In this document: positions 33,204 through 44,951 of the stretch, piece by piece
Numbering within the stretch: position 1 is the first letter of the stretch
Layout: each line of letters starts with the position of its first letter
From: Aegilops tauschii subsp. strangulata
Taxonomy: Eukaryota; Streptophyta; Magnoliopsida; Poales; Poaceae
DNA: 64,000 bases
NCBI RefSeq assembly: GCF_002575655.3
Contig: NC_053039.3
Location: 221,049,622-221,113,621, forward strand
Direction: 5' to 3'
Made by a program: the position numbers and the translations under genes
The notes under the pieces: model-generated
Told to the model about the DNA's origin: nothing
The model's database searches: none
The model's input: the letters and a program-made list of their open reading frames with translations, nothing else

Positions 33204-33683
33204 TGTCGATGTCAAAACCGGCGGATCTCGGGTAGGGGGTCCCAAACTATGCGTCTAGGATTGATGGTAACAGGAAACGGGGGACACGATGTTTACCCAG
33301 GTTCGAGCCCTCTCTGTGGAGGTAATATCCTACTTCCTGCTTGATTGATCTTGATGAATATGAGTATTACAAGAGTTGATCTACCACGAGATCGTAATGG
33401 CTAAACCCTAGAAGTCTAGCCTATATGTCTATGGTAATGTGTGTGTCCTTTCCGGACTAACCCCTCCAGTTTATATAGACACCGGGGGGATCTAGGGTTT
33501 ACATAGAGTCGGTTACATAAGAAGGAATATTCATAATCGTTCGCCAAGCTTGCCTTCCACGCCAGGTAGAGTCCAATCTGGACACGGGTACAGTCTTCGG
33601 CCTTCATGTCTTCACAGCCCATCAGTCCGGCCCATGGATAATAGGCCGGACGCCCGAGGACCCCTTAGTCCAGGACTCCCTCA
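33204..33683 (-). repeat. 3' LTR of Gypsy C
   Basis: Minus strand TGAGGGAGTCCTGGAC ... GACATCGACA. The purine tract lies just inside it (minus strand CTGGTTCGGGGGCTAC, 33684-33699). Confidence 0.93.
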
Positions 33684-33996
33684 GTAGCCCCCGAACCAGT
33701 CTTCAATAGCGAGGTGTTCGGCACACAAATTGTCTTCGGCATTGCAAGGCGGATTCCTCCTTTAATGATCTCCAAGTAAAGTATTCGGCCATTGATCCAT
33801 TGTTGCTCCCCTCGGCTTCTGTGCGTTAAATAACTTCATCTTCCACGCGTCGAGCGAAGGTGGAAGGTCAGGGTGTTTTTGCAGATAACACCCCGTCCAT
33901 GAAAGGAAGAGCGCCTATTAAAGAGATTGGACCCTAGATCCATCGGGCACTACGCAGAGAAAATCCCCAGAGATTGTTGAAGAGAAACCATTCCAG

Positions 33997-36773
33997 ATGT
34001 CTAGCGCCCCCCGCTCCTCCACCCGTTCCGGCCTAGAGAGAGGCGAGTGGGAGAGGTGTTCGGTGTCCCACAGCCGATTGACAAAGCTTCAAACACAGGG
34101 ATTTCTTCCTCCTGCAGATCTAGTCCCTGTCCGAGCGGGGCTAGACTTCTTCAACGGTGGGATTCAGGCAGAGGGCTTCCCCAATCCATCTGGGGGAGAG
34201 CGAGTATGTTTCATCCCCTACCTGCTAAGAGGCATTGGATTTCCCATCCATCCGTTCCTCCGAGGTCTTCTGGAATACTATGGCCTCCAGCTGCACAACT
34301 TCACCCCTGCCTCCATTCTGCACATTGCGGGTTATGTCGCTTTATGCGAATTATTCCTGGGCATTGAAGCCCATTTTGAGCTGTGGAGGAAATTGTTCTG
34401 TCTTGTCCCGCGCAATCATGAGGGGTCAATATTTGAAGTGGGCGGAGCCGAAGTGTGGCGTATCGCCGATACCGGATATCCGTCCGGCACACCCAGGAAG
34501 GCATCTGAAGAATGGCCTTCCGAATGGTTCTATATTGAGGATTTCGCACTCCCTGACCCGGTTCGAAAGGGTCTTCCTGAATTCGCGAGTGTTCCGCTGA
34601 AGAAACGCCACAGTTGGCGTCCCTGGAGTCTTGAAGAGGATGACAGCGCTGAAGTTCGCCAGCTCCTGAACAAGATAAATACGCCCGCTCAGTCCGGACT
34701 TACAATAGTCGAAGTTATGGCGATTTCCATAGTGCGAGGGGTTCAGCCGCTTCAATACAGAGGGCTGCCAATGTGGCACTATAACGGAGAGGATGACACC
34801 TTCCGCTGTGGCCGGAAAGGGTCGGACACCTCCGCCGCTCTGGCCAAGATATTGGCTGAGCTGTTTAAAGGAGAAGAAGAGGAATTTCTTCGTATTAAGC
34901 GCAGAGATGGGTATTCTATGTATAATCCTCCCATTTGGGTAAGCCTCAACCCCTCTGTTTCACTCATTTCGCTTCCAGATTATTTTTGATAAATTTCAAA
35001 TCCGTCTGTTATGACAACACTGGCGAAGGTCACCGAAGGACTTTATAGTCCCGCCCCACAGGCGGAGAACCACAACCGGGAGCTTGACCCCGGGTTTGAA
35101 GAGGATCCGGACATATTCGTGATACTCGCAGAGGGGGTATTTTACCAGGCGAGCTATGACGGCACAGAAGTGGCCATCACCGCCGACTACCCTGGCTTCT
35201 CCCTGCTTCACATGTAAGTGATCCAGAAACACCTTCTCTAAAATGGTGCTTTTATCCTACCTCACCCACCGCACTGTATCATGCTCCATAGGGGAGGCAT
35301 TCGGCGATTCCAAAGATATCGGTTCCCGCGCCGGACAGGCCTTCGAAAAGGAAGGCCCGCGAAAACGCAGCCGAGCCTTCATTGAGGAGGTACGGAAAAT
35401 ATGTTTTTCAGCAACCGTACCCGACTGTGACTTGTGTGTTTGTTTGGACACAGGAAAAAGGTTTGCCGAACTATGTCCGGGGGCCTGGCCGGCCGTTCTC
35501 CCAACAACCAGGATTTAGATCCAGTCGGGGAGACAGGGGCCGATGTAGGAACAACGCTGGACTGCCCGTCGGCCGAGGGTTCGGACAATATGTCCGTCAC
35601 CAACTCGGAGGTAGAGAGCGCCATGAATCATCGGCGCTGCAGGGCTGTTTTACGAGACCCCAAGTTCTCGGACGAGGCATTCAATGCCTTTAGCTCGGGC
35701 GACGCATACATCCGGGCTGCTCGAGACAGGCTTAGAAAAGCCATGAGGCAATATCTGACAGATGTGCAGGTAAGTTTTCTTTGTAAAAAAAGGATAACCA
35801 TATGCCCGTAGCCCCCGAGACTGAAAGCAATTGGCACAACTGATTTAAGGATCATTGAACAAACAGGTCCTCGCAGAGAAGAATGGCCTGCTAGCCCAAG
35901 AGCTGGAGCAGTGTCGGGCGCAGCTAAAAGCTGCTACCGCCGAACTAGGAAACATGAAGAAGTTGTCTTCTGGTATTGTTCCCCTCCATCGAGGAACAAT
36001 TATTGTGTACCTGCTGCGCTAATGCTGTTGCTGATTTTGCATTATAGGGTCATCTGATCAACTTGAAGAGAAGTTGAAGATTGCCCAAGAGGGAGAAAAA
36101 GAGGCGAAAAGGCAACACGCCGCAGGCGAGCGCGTGCTGACCCGCGTCAGAGATGAGAAAAACAAGCTACAGGATTTCAACACTGCATTGGGTGAAGAGT
36201 TGAAAGATGTTTGAGCCCAGCTAGCTGATTCCGTGAAGGAAAACAAAAAGCTGCGGGGCGGTATCTACAGTATGTGTCCGAATTATTTTTGAAGTAGCTC
36301 AGTGATAAATTGGACTGATATAGTCATGTTCTGTAGGTATATTGATGGGCCGTCCTGAAGAGGAGGTATCCGGATCATCAAGTGATCTGCTGCAAAGGCT
36401 GTCACAAGTGCACGAGCATGCTCGGCTAGCCATGCAGAGCGTGGCCAAGGCCTTATGGCCGTTCGCCTCCCCTCCAGGAAGTACGGAGGAGCTTGTAGAG
36501 CTGTTCAAGGGAGCGCGGCCGCATATTCGACTATGTAAGATATCAGCCTGCCAAGAGGGTGCACGTGAGGCCTGGGCCATGGTGAAAACGCGATATACCA
36601 AGCTGGATCCGAATCACATGGCCCGAGTTGGACCGCTAGGGTCAAATGGGGAAGAAATTCCCGTTTGTTTAGTATATGACCAAGTAGAGGTGGCTGCCAA
36701 ATATTCCCAACAGGATTGTAAGTTGGACCGCCTGTTTGACGGTATAGAGGGGGAAGTGTTTGAGTCCAAGTGA
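33997..36773 (+). pseudogene. Spliced antisense ORF of Gypsy C ('putative gypsy type transposon' type)
   Basis: Exon 1 (33997-34938) encodes 314 residues with FIPYLLRGIGFPIHPFLRGL, HIAGYVALCELFLGI and WRKLFCLVPR, the blocks I associate with PF04195-type proteins; it ends before GTAAGC in phase 0. Further exons, approximate: 35029-35215, 35293-35387, 35455-35769, 35868-35985, 36049-36270 and 36338-36773, most with GT...AG borders. Middle exons are strongly coiled-coil (QLEEKLKIAQEGEKEAKRQ). A TGA at 36212-36214 interrupts one of them. The last exon ends at a proper stop. Role unknown; expression would be opposite to the element's own transcription. Confidence 0.65.
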
Positions 36774-37539
36774 CTATGTACTTTCCTTGCCCTATGTAAT
36801 TCTAGCTGAATTGTATAGCATTTGTCATGGCAGACCTTTTCGCTTCAACCTCCGGACCCAAGGGTGCGGAGTGTTTCCGAATACCCTCACGACCGAATAG
36901 GCTAGGGTATGCCTGGAAACTAGGCGTAGGGGTCATAGTTGCTTGAACAGACAAGTTGTATTTTGCTAGTTATGTTATATTACATTGAGATCGTAAGAAA
37001 CATCTTCCAGAGAGAATAGTTCCGTTAAGGGTTCCTTTCCCTGCGTGTGCATGTATTAATGTACATGTCCGAATTGTGATGGAAAAAATCACAGTCTATG
37101 TAACTTCTGGGGGTTAGCAATAGAGTGATTGCAAAACGTCTTTAATTCACTGACCGAATATTCCCTTAAGAACGCTAGCTTTCGGCTTCACCCAGTCTGA
37201 GGTACACATCCGGATGACCCGACAGTAACAATTGCAGAGGTGCTCCCTTTATGCCCTAGCCGAACTAACGGGAACGTAGGGCATAAGCACAGGAGCCAGG
37301 CAACCCAGCTTGGCCAAAACTTAAGTCATATCGATGCATATAGTGGCAAAGAAAAGGTACATATGGAAGAACTCATATGTGAAGAGCTTGATGCTCAAGG
37401 AATAATGATAAAAAGCTTCTTGTCCAAGAAGCCCCCAGGTATAATGGACATACATATTTTAAATATGTATGTGTTAGTGGTGTGCGGTCTAGCCGTACCA
37501 AAACTTTAAAGTGAAGAATGAAAAAGTAATCGAAAAAGA
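36774..37539. other. Non-coding region between the antisense ORF and integrase of C
   Basis: No domain seen. The two genes converge here, so both 3' ends probably lie in this stretch. Confidence 0.5.
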
Positions 37540-38599
37540 GAGAAAAAATAATGGAAACTACAAGGGAGAAGGAGATGAACAAGGAGTTCGGCGCTAGGCA
37601 TAGAATCTTCGGAGTCTGGCCGCGTTCCAGGGGTTCGGCTTCGAGGCGATTGTCTGATGCATCTCGAAGACGGTATGCTCCGCTGGTGAGAACTTCATTA
37701 ATTATGAAGGGACCTTCCCATTTGGGCTTGAGTTTGTCCTTTTTCTTCTCTGGCAGGTGTAGAACGAGTTCGCCAACATAGTAAGTCTTGGCCCGTACTT
37801 CTCTGCTTTGGTATCTTCGAGCCTGCTGTTGGTAGAATGCTGAACGAGCTTTTGCGACATCGCGTTCCTCCTCCAGGGCATCTAGGCTGTCCTGCCGATC
37901 GAGCTCGGCTTCTCTCTCTTCGTACATACGTACTCGAGGTGAGTCATGAATAATATCGCAGGGCAATACAGCCTCTGCGCCATACACCATGAAGAAGGGT
38001 GTGTATCCGGTAGTACGGTTGGGCGTGGTCCGCAGCCCCCAGAGTACGGAGTCGAGCTCCTCAACCCAGTGTTTGTCTGATTCTTTCAAAGACTGCACTA
38101 GTCTGGGCTTGATGCCGCTCATAATAAGACTGTTGGCTCGTTCGACTTGACCGTTGGTTTGTGGGTGGTAGACGGAGGCGTAATCGAGTTTAATACCTAG
38201 ATTAGTACACTGGGTTTTTACCTTGTCGGCTGTGAAATTAGAGCCGTTATCGATGATTATGTTGTGTGGGACGCCATAACGGTGCACAACACTGGATATG
38301 AAGTCAATCACCAGGCCGGACTCAGCCGTTTTGACCGGTTTAGCCTCTATCCACTTAGTGAATTTGTCCACCATAACCAGCACCAAGTAATGGGGATAGT
38401 TTGCAAGGCAGTTGGAGGCATGTGGCTTTGGTTGGCGAAGAGCTGGCATCCGACGCAGTGTTGGACAAGGTCCTGTGCGTCTGCTCGGGCCGTCGTCCAA
38501 TAAAACCCAGTGCGGAAGGCTTTGCTAATGAGGGCCCGAGCTGCGGCGTGGTGTCCGCCGAGGCCAGTGTGAATTTCCGCTAAAAGCTGCCGCCCCTCT
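37540..38599 (-). pseudogene. Gypsy C integrase
   Basis: Next to element D: the zinc-binding region HTGLGGHHAAARALISKAF ... CVGC, then MVDKFTKWIEAKPV, the second Asp in IIIDNGSNF and the Glu in QTNGQVERAN, then GYTPFFMVYG and the WEGPF tail. The first catalytic Asp segment (WGLDMVGPF in G1) is missing: about 70 bp were lost near 38400, which also changes frame. A second frameshift alters the last residues. It cannot make an active integrase. Confidence 0.85.
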
Positions 38600-39494
38600 T
38601 GTCGGATGTGGGGTTCCAGCAAACCCTTAAGGTTCGAACACTGGGGTGCGCCCGAAGTCTTTGCCTCCTACCGATCTATGCCCTAGCTCGCTAAGATCTC
38701 GCGGACGAACTCGACGAACTCGCAACACGGAAAGACACGAGGTTTATACTGGTTCGGGCCACCGTTGTGGTGTAATACCCTACTCCAGTGTGGTGGTGGT
38801 GGATTGCCTCTAGGGCTGATGATGAACCGTACAAGGGAAGAACAACCTCCTGAGGTTGAGGTGTTCTTGTGGCTAGGGTAGGCTCTCGATCGGGTTGGAT
38901 CAAGCTAAGATCAGATGCCTCTACTTTGGTGGCTAGCTCTACATATATAGGCCCTGGTCCTCTTCCCAAATATCGGGAAGGGAGCCAACAACGGCGGGCA
39001 AATTTGAAGGGGGACAGCTAGTACAAGCTATCCTGACAAAAGTGGTCTTCGCCTGCGAAAAGCTCTGGTGGTGACGCCGTCTTGGGCTCCATGGTGACCT
39101 CCATCTTGCCGTCCTCCTGGTCTTGGTCTCGTTGCACCAATATAGAAACCTTTGCCTGGTGCCTCAGTACTCTTCGCCTGCGCTGGCCTCCTTAGCACCA
39201 AAGAGGAAATAAGGACGCTGCGTGCGCTGGCGCCCGCCTGGTGTTGTTCGTCATGGCTCACGTCACGAGGGCCTCATGAGGTTTTGCCCCGCCTTGATAT
39301 CTCCGCTCCTCGTGAGCCTGCCTAGCTAGGCTACTCCGGAGGAGGTCTTGCGTCGTCCGCCTCGCGAGGCTTGGACCCTCGCGAGGGTCTTGGATGCCTT
39401 GTTGATGAAGACGGGTCGTACAGCCTGCTTGCTTAGCCACGCCGTGGGCCGCGGGCAGGCAAGTCTGGGGACCCCCATTCCCAGAACGCCGACA
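38600..39494 (-). repeat. 3' LTR of Gypsy D
   Basis: Plus-strand ends TGTCGGATGTGGGG and GAACGCCGACA. The purine tract (minus strand TGGGCCCGGGGGCTAC) is at 39495-39510. Confidence 0.93.
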
Positions 39495-39786
39495 GTAGCC
39501 CCCGGGCCCAATGTGCGCTCGGGCTTGGCTTCGCGGCGAAGCCAAGGGTCAAGTTCGGAGCACCGCGGGCCCCAAAAGCCTGCGGCCTCGGTTGACGCAT
39601 GGCGGTTGATTGGACGTGGGCGTCTCCGCTTCTCCACGCTGCCTTTGAATCCGCCTAGCTATGTGGCCCCCGCGGCCTACACAGTTATTCCTCCGTCGTC
39701 TGCGCCTTGCTTCCCCTATCCCCCTGCTTCCTTGAGACTCTACTTCCCTTCTCTGATCTGACCTGCCCTCCCCCTGCTTCGTTGCC

Positions 39787-41210
39787 ATGGCGCCAAAACA
39801 ACCGGACAAGGGGAAGAAGCCAATGTCTCCGCCAGGCGCATCTCCGGTTGTCGAGCCGGCGCTAGGCCGATCCCGGGTGCTCAACGACGAGGCCATGGAA
39901 AAGGTGCGTCCGATGCTCGCTTCCATCTTCAACGAGTGGGGAGAGACGGTGGCTTGGCCTGCGTCTCGCACTTGCATAGCTCGGGCAGCCACCGAGGTCC
40001 CAATCTTCATAGATGCCCTCTGGGCTAGCCTGATTCCTCCCTTCTCTGCCTTCCTCAACGCGGTGATAGAGCATTACCAGATCCACACGCTGCATCTTGA
40101 CCCCCAATCGGTGACTCTTCTTGCTGTCTTCGCCTTCGTGTGCAAAGCCATGGTGGGCATCGCTCCTTCGGTGGCCCTCCTACGTCATTTCTACCTGGCC
40201 GACCCTCAGCAATGCTCGGGGTGCGTGAGCTTCCAGGCCGTGGCAGCGACCGCGGGCGCGGGGATTGACTTCGAGCTCCCTTCATCCACGAGCGAGTTTC
40301 GTACGCGATGGGTGTTTGTCGATGCCGGCGTGCTCAGCCCCCTGCTTCATCTCCTGATGGGGCCCGCTATTCCAAACTCCGGCTGGAGTCACCAGAAGCT
40401 CTCGAGCTCCCGCCTTGCCCTCGTCTGGGCCAGGCTGAGGCTGCTGAAGGACCGCGGCGTGACCGCGCCGATGGTGGTGAAGGAGTTCGTCAAACGTCGG
40501 GTTGCTCCGCTTCAGCGCCACTCTCGCCCAATGTGGACCTTGCTCAACAGTCAGGACCACATGAGGTTCTAGGAGTCTGGGCTCCCTCTTGGGACGCGGC
40601 AAACAGGGCTCAAGGTCTTGACGGGTGTCCCTTTGCCTGCCGAAATGCCTGGGAAGAATTGCCTGCTGTATCACTGCAAGAACAAGGATGAGTTTGCAGC
40701 GAGCATGCCTTCCTTCGACGAATGGGGGCTGCGACCAATCGGACTGGTGGGGCCCCGCGGGAACCCCGTCGTCGTGGTTCCCTTCTTCGCCGCCGGTGCC
40801 GAGCTCGCCCCAGGTGAAGGTGCGGGAGAGCGAGCTCCGACGGGGGCTGGTGGCTCGAGTCCTGAGGAACACGCGCCGAATGGTGATCCTGGGGCGTCGT
40901 CTTCGGGGGCCCGCGACCCCCCTCCTGAGGCACCGGTTATTGAGGAGGTGCAGCATGCGGCTCCCGAGGCCAAGGCTCCAGGAGCCTCGGGAGGTTGTGG
41001 TGAAATGGTGCCCGGCTGTTTGCCGCAACCGGGCACCCCTGAAGATATCCTTCCGGGCTCTTCTTCAGCCCCGCTGCGCACCGGCCGTCACGTCCAGCAT
41101 TTCAGTCGTCTTTATGTGGACTTCGAGGAGCTGTGCAAGAGGAAAGGATCCCCTAGCGGCAGCAACATCTTCGGGCCGTTGAAGCGGTGAAAGTACATCG
41201 CCATTGACAC
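39787..41210 (+). pseudogene. Antisense ORF of Gypsy D, first exon
   Basis: The ATG at 39787 (MAPKQPDKGKKPM) is followed by the same conserved blocks as in B: ALWASLIPPFSAFLN, LHLDPQSVTLLAVFAF and FRTRWVFVDAG. A TAG at 40570-40572 replaces the CAG found in B (21944-21946), and a TGA stands at 41188-41190; outside these the frame is open to a GTAAGT donor at 41211. PF04195-like, function unknown. Deamination-type stops suggest it is dead now. Confidence 0.75.
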
Positions 41211-41273
41211 GTAAGTACCTTGTTGTCACGACTTCCTGTGTGTTGCGTCCTTATCCTGACGTCAGCTCTCCAG

Positions 41274-42995
41274 GGCCCTTCCGTTGAAGCTGTTGCGTCT
41301 CCCGAGAAGCGGCCTCCTCCTTCATCAACTCCCCCATCCGCCTTGAGCATTCCTGGTCTTCCTACCGCCCTTGGAGCTGGGTCGGTCGGGGGAGCATCAC
41401 TGCCTTCGCGGCGCGCTGAGCCCGCAGCTTGGCCATCCCTCTCCCACGGTCTGGCATGGAGCTTGGCGGGCGTACCCAAGGCTCCTCCTTCGCTCATGGG
41501 CAGCGGCAGGCTGGCTTCGATCCTTGGTTCCTCTTCGAGCAGCGAGCCTCAGCCGGCTTGGGCTCCTCGCGAGGACAAGCTGGCGTCAGGTGCGGCGTCA
41601 GCCCCCAGCCCCCTGCCGGGGGGTGGCGCGTCGCCTGGCTCCCCGCCCGCAGCCCCCGAGGCGGAGGACGAGGAGGGTCGAGCGTTCGAGCTCGAGCACG
41701 GGCGGAGCCTGGTTCGTCACGAGCTCTTCCAGGAGGCGATGGGCGCGATGAGCCGACTTGGTGAAGAGCTCATGGGTGTTGACTCGTGCCTTGAGGCCGA
41801 AGGTCTCCGGCTGGTGGAGGAGCAGCGCAAGCTGAGGTTGGCCATCAACCTCGGTCGCTATCAACACGACCTTGAGAACGCGAACGCCGAGGCATCCCAC
41901 AAGATCGCACATGAAGCCCGCTCACGAGCCTTGGAAGAGGCTCGCGAGGCTGCGGAGGAACGCACGTGGGAGCTCTAGGCCTGGAGCGCATCCCTTGAGC
42001 AGCAGGTGGAGGCGCGCAGGACCGCTCTTGCATCGCTGAGGGGGACACCCGCGGAGGATGAGGAGGTCCGGAAGCGCGGTGAGACGCTGGCCCTGGAAGT
42101 CGTGGAGCGCAGCCTCGAGCTCGAGCGACTGGAGACGAGGGAACGTCAAGTTGCTCAAGCGGAAGATGCCGTCAGGGCTCGCGAGGCCGGAGTTGAGGAG
42201 AAGGTGAATCGCCGGGTGGCCGAGGTTCGCGCGGACCTGGAGGGTAGGTACGACCTAAAGCTGATGCTCGCGGGTACGGAGGATGCGGGCAGGGCCGCTG
42301 CCCTCAGGCCCAGGTTGGATGAGGCTGAGAGGCGCGCGGAGGCCACGGCCGCTGCCCTGGTTACGGCGCAGGTGGACTTGGCCTCCGCCCGCGCCGAGCT
42401 GCGTTCCCTTTGTAGGCGGGTTGATGACGCTGAGGCCGTTGCACGGCAGAACACGGAGGAAGTGCTCCAACGACGAACCCTGGAGCACGAGCATGCTCCT
42501 ATGCTTCAGGATCTTCGGAACAGGGCCAACACCGCCCTGGGCCATATTTGCGACGTGGAGGTGCTGGCCCCTCACTCGAATGACTATGCCAGCCATCTGA
42601 TCTTCTTCACTGAGGTTGTGATGCGCCTGGAGGTTCGATCTGCCAGAGCTCGCCAGCTTGTGGAGGAAAGGGGGCGTGGCCTTCTTGAGCGCGCTTTCTC
42701 CCGTGTCTTTAGCCACCTTCTGAATGTCGACCCCAACTTTGATTTCGACGCCGCCATCGCCCCCCTTCCAACGGTCATCCTGGATGACCTGGCGCGTTGG
42801 GTTGAAGACAACATGGACACATTGGTCAGGGCCTTCACTTCGGAAGATGACGGGGTGGTGGTCGCCGCAGACGAAGGCGACGTGGTGGACGACGGCGTCG
42901 GGGGCATCGCCGGCGGTGGCGACGTTGCTGATGAAGACGATGATGACGCGAGTGACGCCTCCGCGGGTGATGTAGCGAGCAACATTTCTGGCTGA
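41274..42995 (+). pseudogene. Antisense ORF of Gypsy D, coiled-coil exon
   Basis: Begins after a CTCTCCAG acceptor. One TAG at 41976-41978 splits an otherwise open frame of 574 codons. The N-terminal 130 or so residues are Pro/Ser/Ala-rich; from about 41700 to 42480 it is a long heptad-rich coiled coil (ERLETRERQVAQAEDAVRAR); then a more compact segment (DNFDFDAAIAPLPTVI-like, near 42730) and an acidic Asp/Gly-rich tail before TGA. The structure resembles the coiled-coil exons of C. The joining phase with the first exon does not fit exactly, probably because of indels. Confidence 0.65.
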
Positions 42996-44039
42996 TCCCA
43001 TGTTCTCCTGTCATTTCATCCTACACACGAATCTCGGGCATGGCCCTTGAAAAACTTGTAAGAGCATTTTGGGAGGGGGAGCCCCTCATGTAAGCAAACT
43101 GCAGTTTTTACTTTCCTATGCGATGCGATTTTGTGTCCTCGTGAATCCGGGTGCGAGTTCTCTGTCGTAGTTTACCTTAGTCAGTGCCAGCTTTGAGCTG
43201 GGTCGCGACGCGTCGAGTTTCTGAGAACCCTGCGGAGCTCGTCGCCCCGTCAGAAGGGGTCCCACTAGAGGTGAGCACCAGTTGTAGTGCTAGCGCGCAC
43301 TTGGCGTGCGCGCTGTCCCGCTCGCGAGGAGCTCATGAGGGGAAAGCGACGGACATGAGTCCCAGACAAAACGAGGTTTAGAAGGCAAGAAATTGCTCAA
43401 ACGAGAAAAGGCTCCCCCGCGCGCATCAATAAAAACTCAAATTCAACTCAAATCCAGATCCAGAAAGCAAAGCTACAGAGAAAGAGATCCAAAGCAAAAG
43501 GTCGCGTCCGGCACCTAGTCTAGTCTTCTGGTCTTCAAGTCTTCTCACCAGCGCGGAGCTAAGTGCTGCCACTAGGCGTGGGAGGGAGCCCCAGGGCCTT
43601 AGGCCGGCACCCCTGAGACTCTGGGGCGTGTACAGCCCCAACTCATTATTACGTGAGAGTGTCACGGGCGGCGAGCTTCACAGGCACTGGGCCTTCTTCA
43701 CAGGTACTGGCCTTGCTTCATATCGCCAGACGAGGGGCCCGCCTTGCGCCACCCTTGACCTCCTTTGAGCCGACCGGTCACCGGGACGACACGAAGGAGG
43801 GAAAGAGGATGCCAGTGGTGCCCCCGGCGACCACAGGTCCTCTGCCGGGGGAAGGGTTGTCGAGGCCTCCCCGGCAGAGGGCCTACTTCCGGGTGTCGCT
43901 AGGCGCCGCGCGCCGCGGGGAGGGGCCTTGCTCCTGGCTCCCTCCCGGCGGCCCCCGGCGTGTCTCGCTTGTTGGAACGGGTGCTGCCGTGCCAGGGTCG
44001 TCGATCGACGCTGCAACCTGATTCATCTGCAGCCCATGG
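42996..44039. other. Internal non-coding region of Gypsy D
   Basis: No domain recognised on either strand. It lies where B has protease and RT remnants, so it marks the pol deletion. The long GC-rich ORFs here look like shadows. Confidence 0.5.
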
Positions 44040-44879
44040 TTAGCATAAGCCTGTTCCTGAGAGATTAGCGGTACCCTGTAGTTGCCGTTGCCGGCGCGAT
44101 CGTTGTGGTTCTCCGTTGGTTCTTGGAAGGCTTCGGCTCCTAGCGCCCCCTCTCCCCAATCTTCTCCAATGAATGAGTCGGGGTCGTCCTCTGGTGCGTA
44201 CTCTTGGTCCATCATGCGGGGCACGTAGGCTTCCAGGGCCGTCACCCTGAACACCTCGCAGTGGTGCCCCACGCTCCATCTTGCTCAGCCCAGGGTGGCA
44301 TCCTGATGATGGTAGCGTGGCATCCGGCTGGGACCATGGAGGGCGACGCTTGTGCTCGTGCTTGTCGCGGGCGGCATGGGGGAGTCGGAGCCCCCCTACG
44401 CCACTGGCCGTGCTGATGTTGATGAAGCCCCCGGGTGTAGTTGATGGCGCGCGGATGTGGTGAGGTTCACCGCGCGGCCCTGTAGTGGCCTGAGGAGGAA
44501 GTTGATAGCAGAAGGGTGGTGCTCCCGACGACGCTGCATCCAGTAGCTCGGCAACACGCTCCAGCAGCGTATCCCGGCCGCTCTCCATCAGCCTGCATCG
44601 CAGCAGCTCCCTTGCCACCGTGAGTGCCGCCCGCATGTTTGCTTGCTCCCGCCGTGAGTGCGGTGCCGTTGCCGCGGCATGACTCGCCGCTCTTGCCGCG
44701 GCTCGTAGTTTCCGCGGGGTGAGGGTGGACGACGCCTGGCCGCGCTGACCGTGCCTGGCGGAGTTTGGCGGTGCTCGCGCCGCCTGGAGTGCGGGGTCGA
44801 GATCTTCATGGGCAGGCGGCGCTGCCCGAGCTGGCCAGGCTGCCCGGCGATCGGAGCCGGCCCTTGAGTCGCTGGACAT
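44040..44879 (-). pseudogene. Gag N-terminal remnant of Gypsy D
   Basis: A 279-residue frame starting with Met at 44879, 72 bp inside the PBS. It is Ala/Arg-rich with a helical MRAALTVARELLRCRLMESGRDTLLERVAELL block that matches the N-terminal gag of B in position and composition (LMARELLRYRPVDDLYEDWLVRIAELV). The capsid and zinc-knuckle parts are absent. Its second half appears to be out of the original frame. Confidence 0.55.
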
Positions 44880-44931
44880 CGTGGCTGTGGAGCATCGACG
44901 AGCTGGTTGGTGGAGATGAAGCTCCGGCGCA

Positions 44932-44951
44932 CCCCTACCTGGCGCGCCAAA
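44932..44951 (-). other. Primer-binding site of Gypsy D
   Basis: Minus strand TTTGGCGCGCCAGGTAGGGG beside the 5' LTR; same site as in B and E. Confidence 0.85.

Noticed and set aside
42255..43001. Minus-strand ORF of 248 codons opposite the D coiled-coil exon
   Set aside because: A shadow of the coiled-coil frame; no motif and low-complexity composition.
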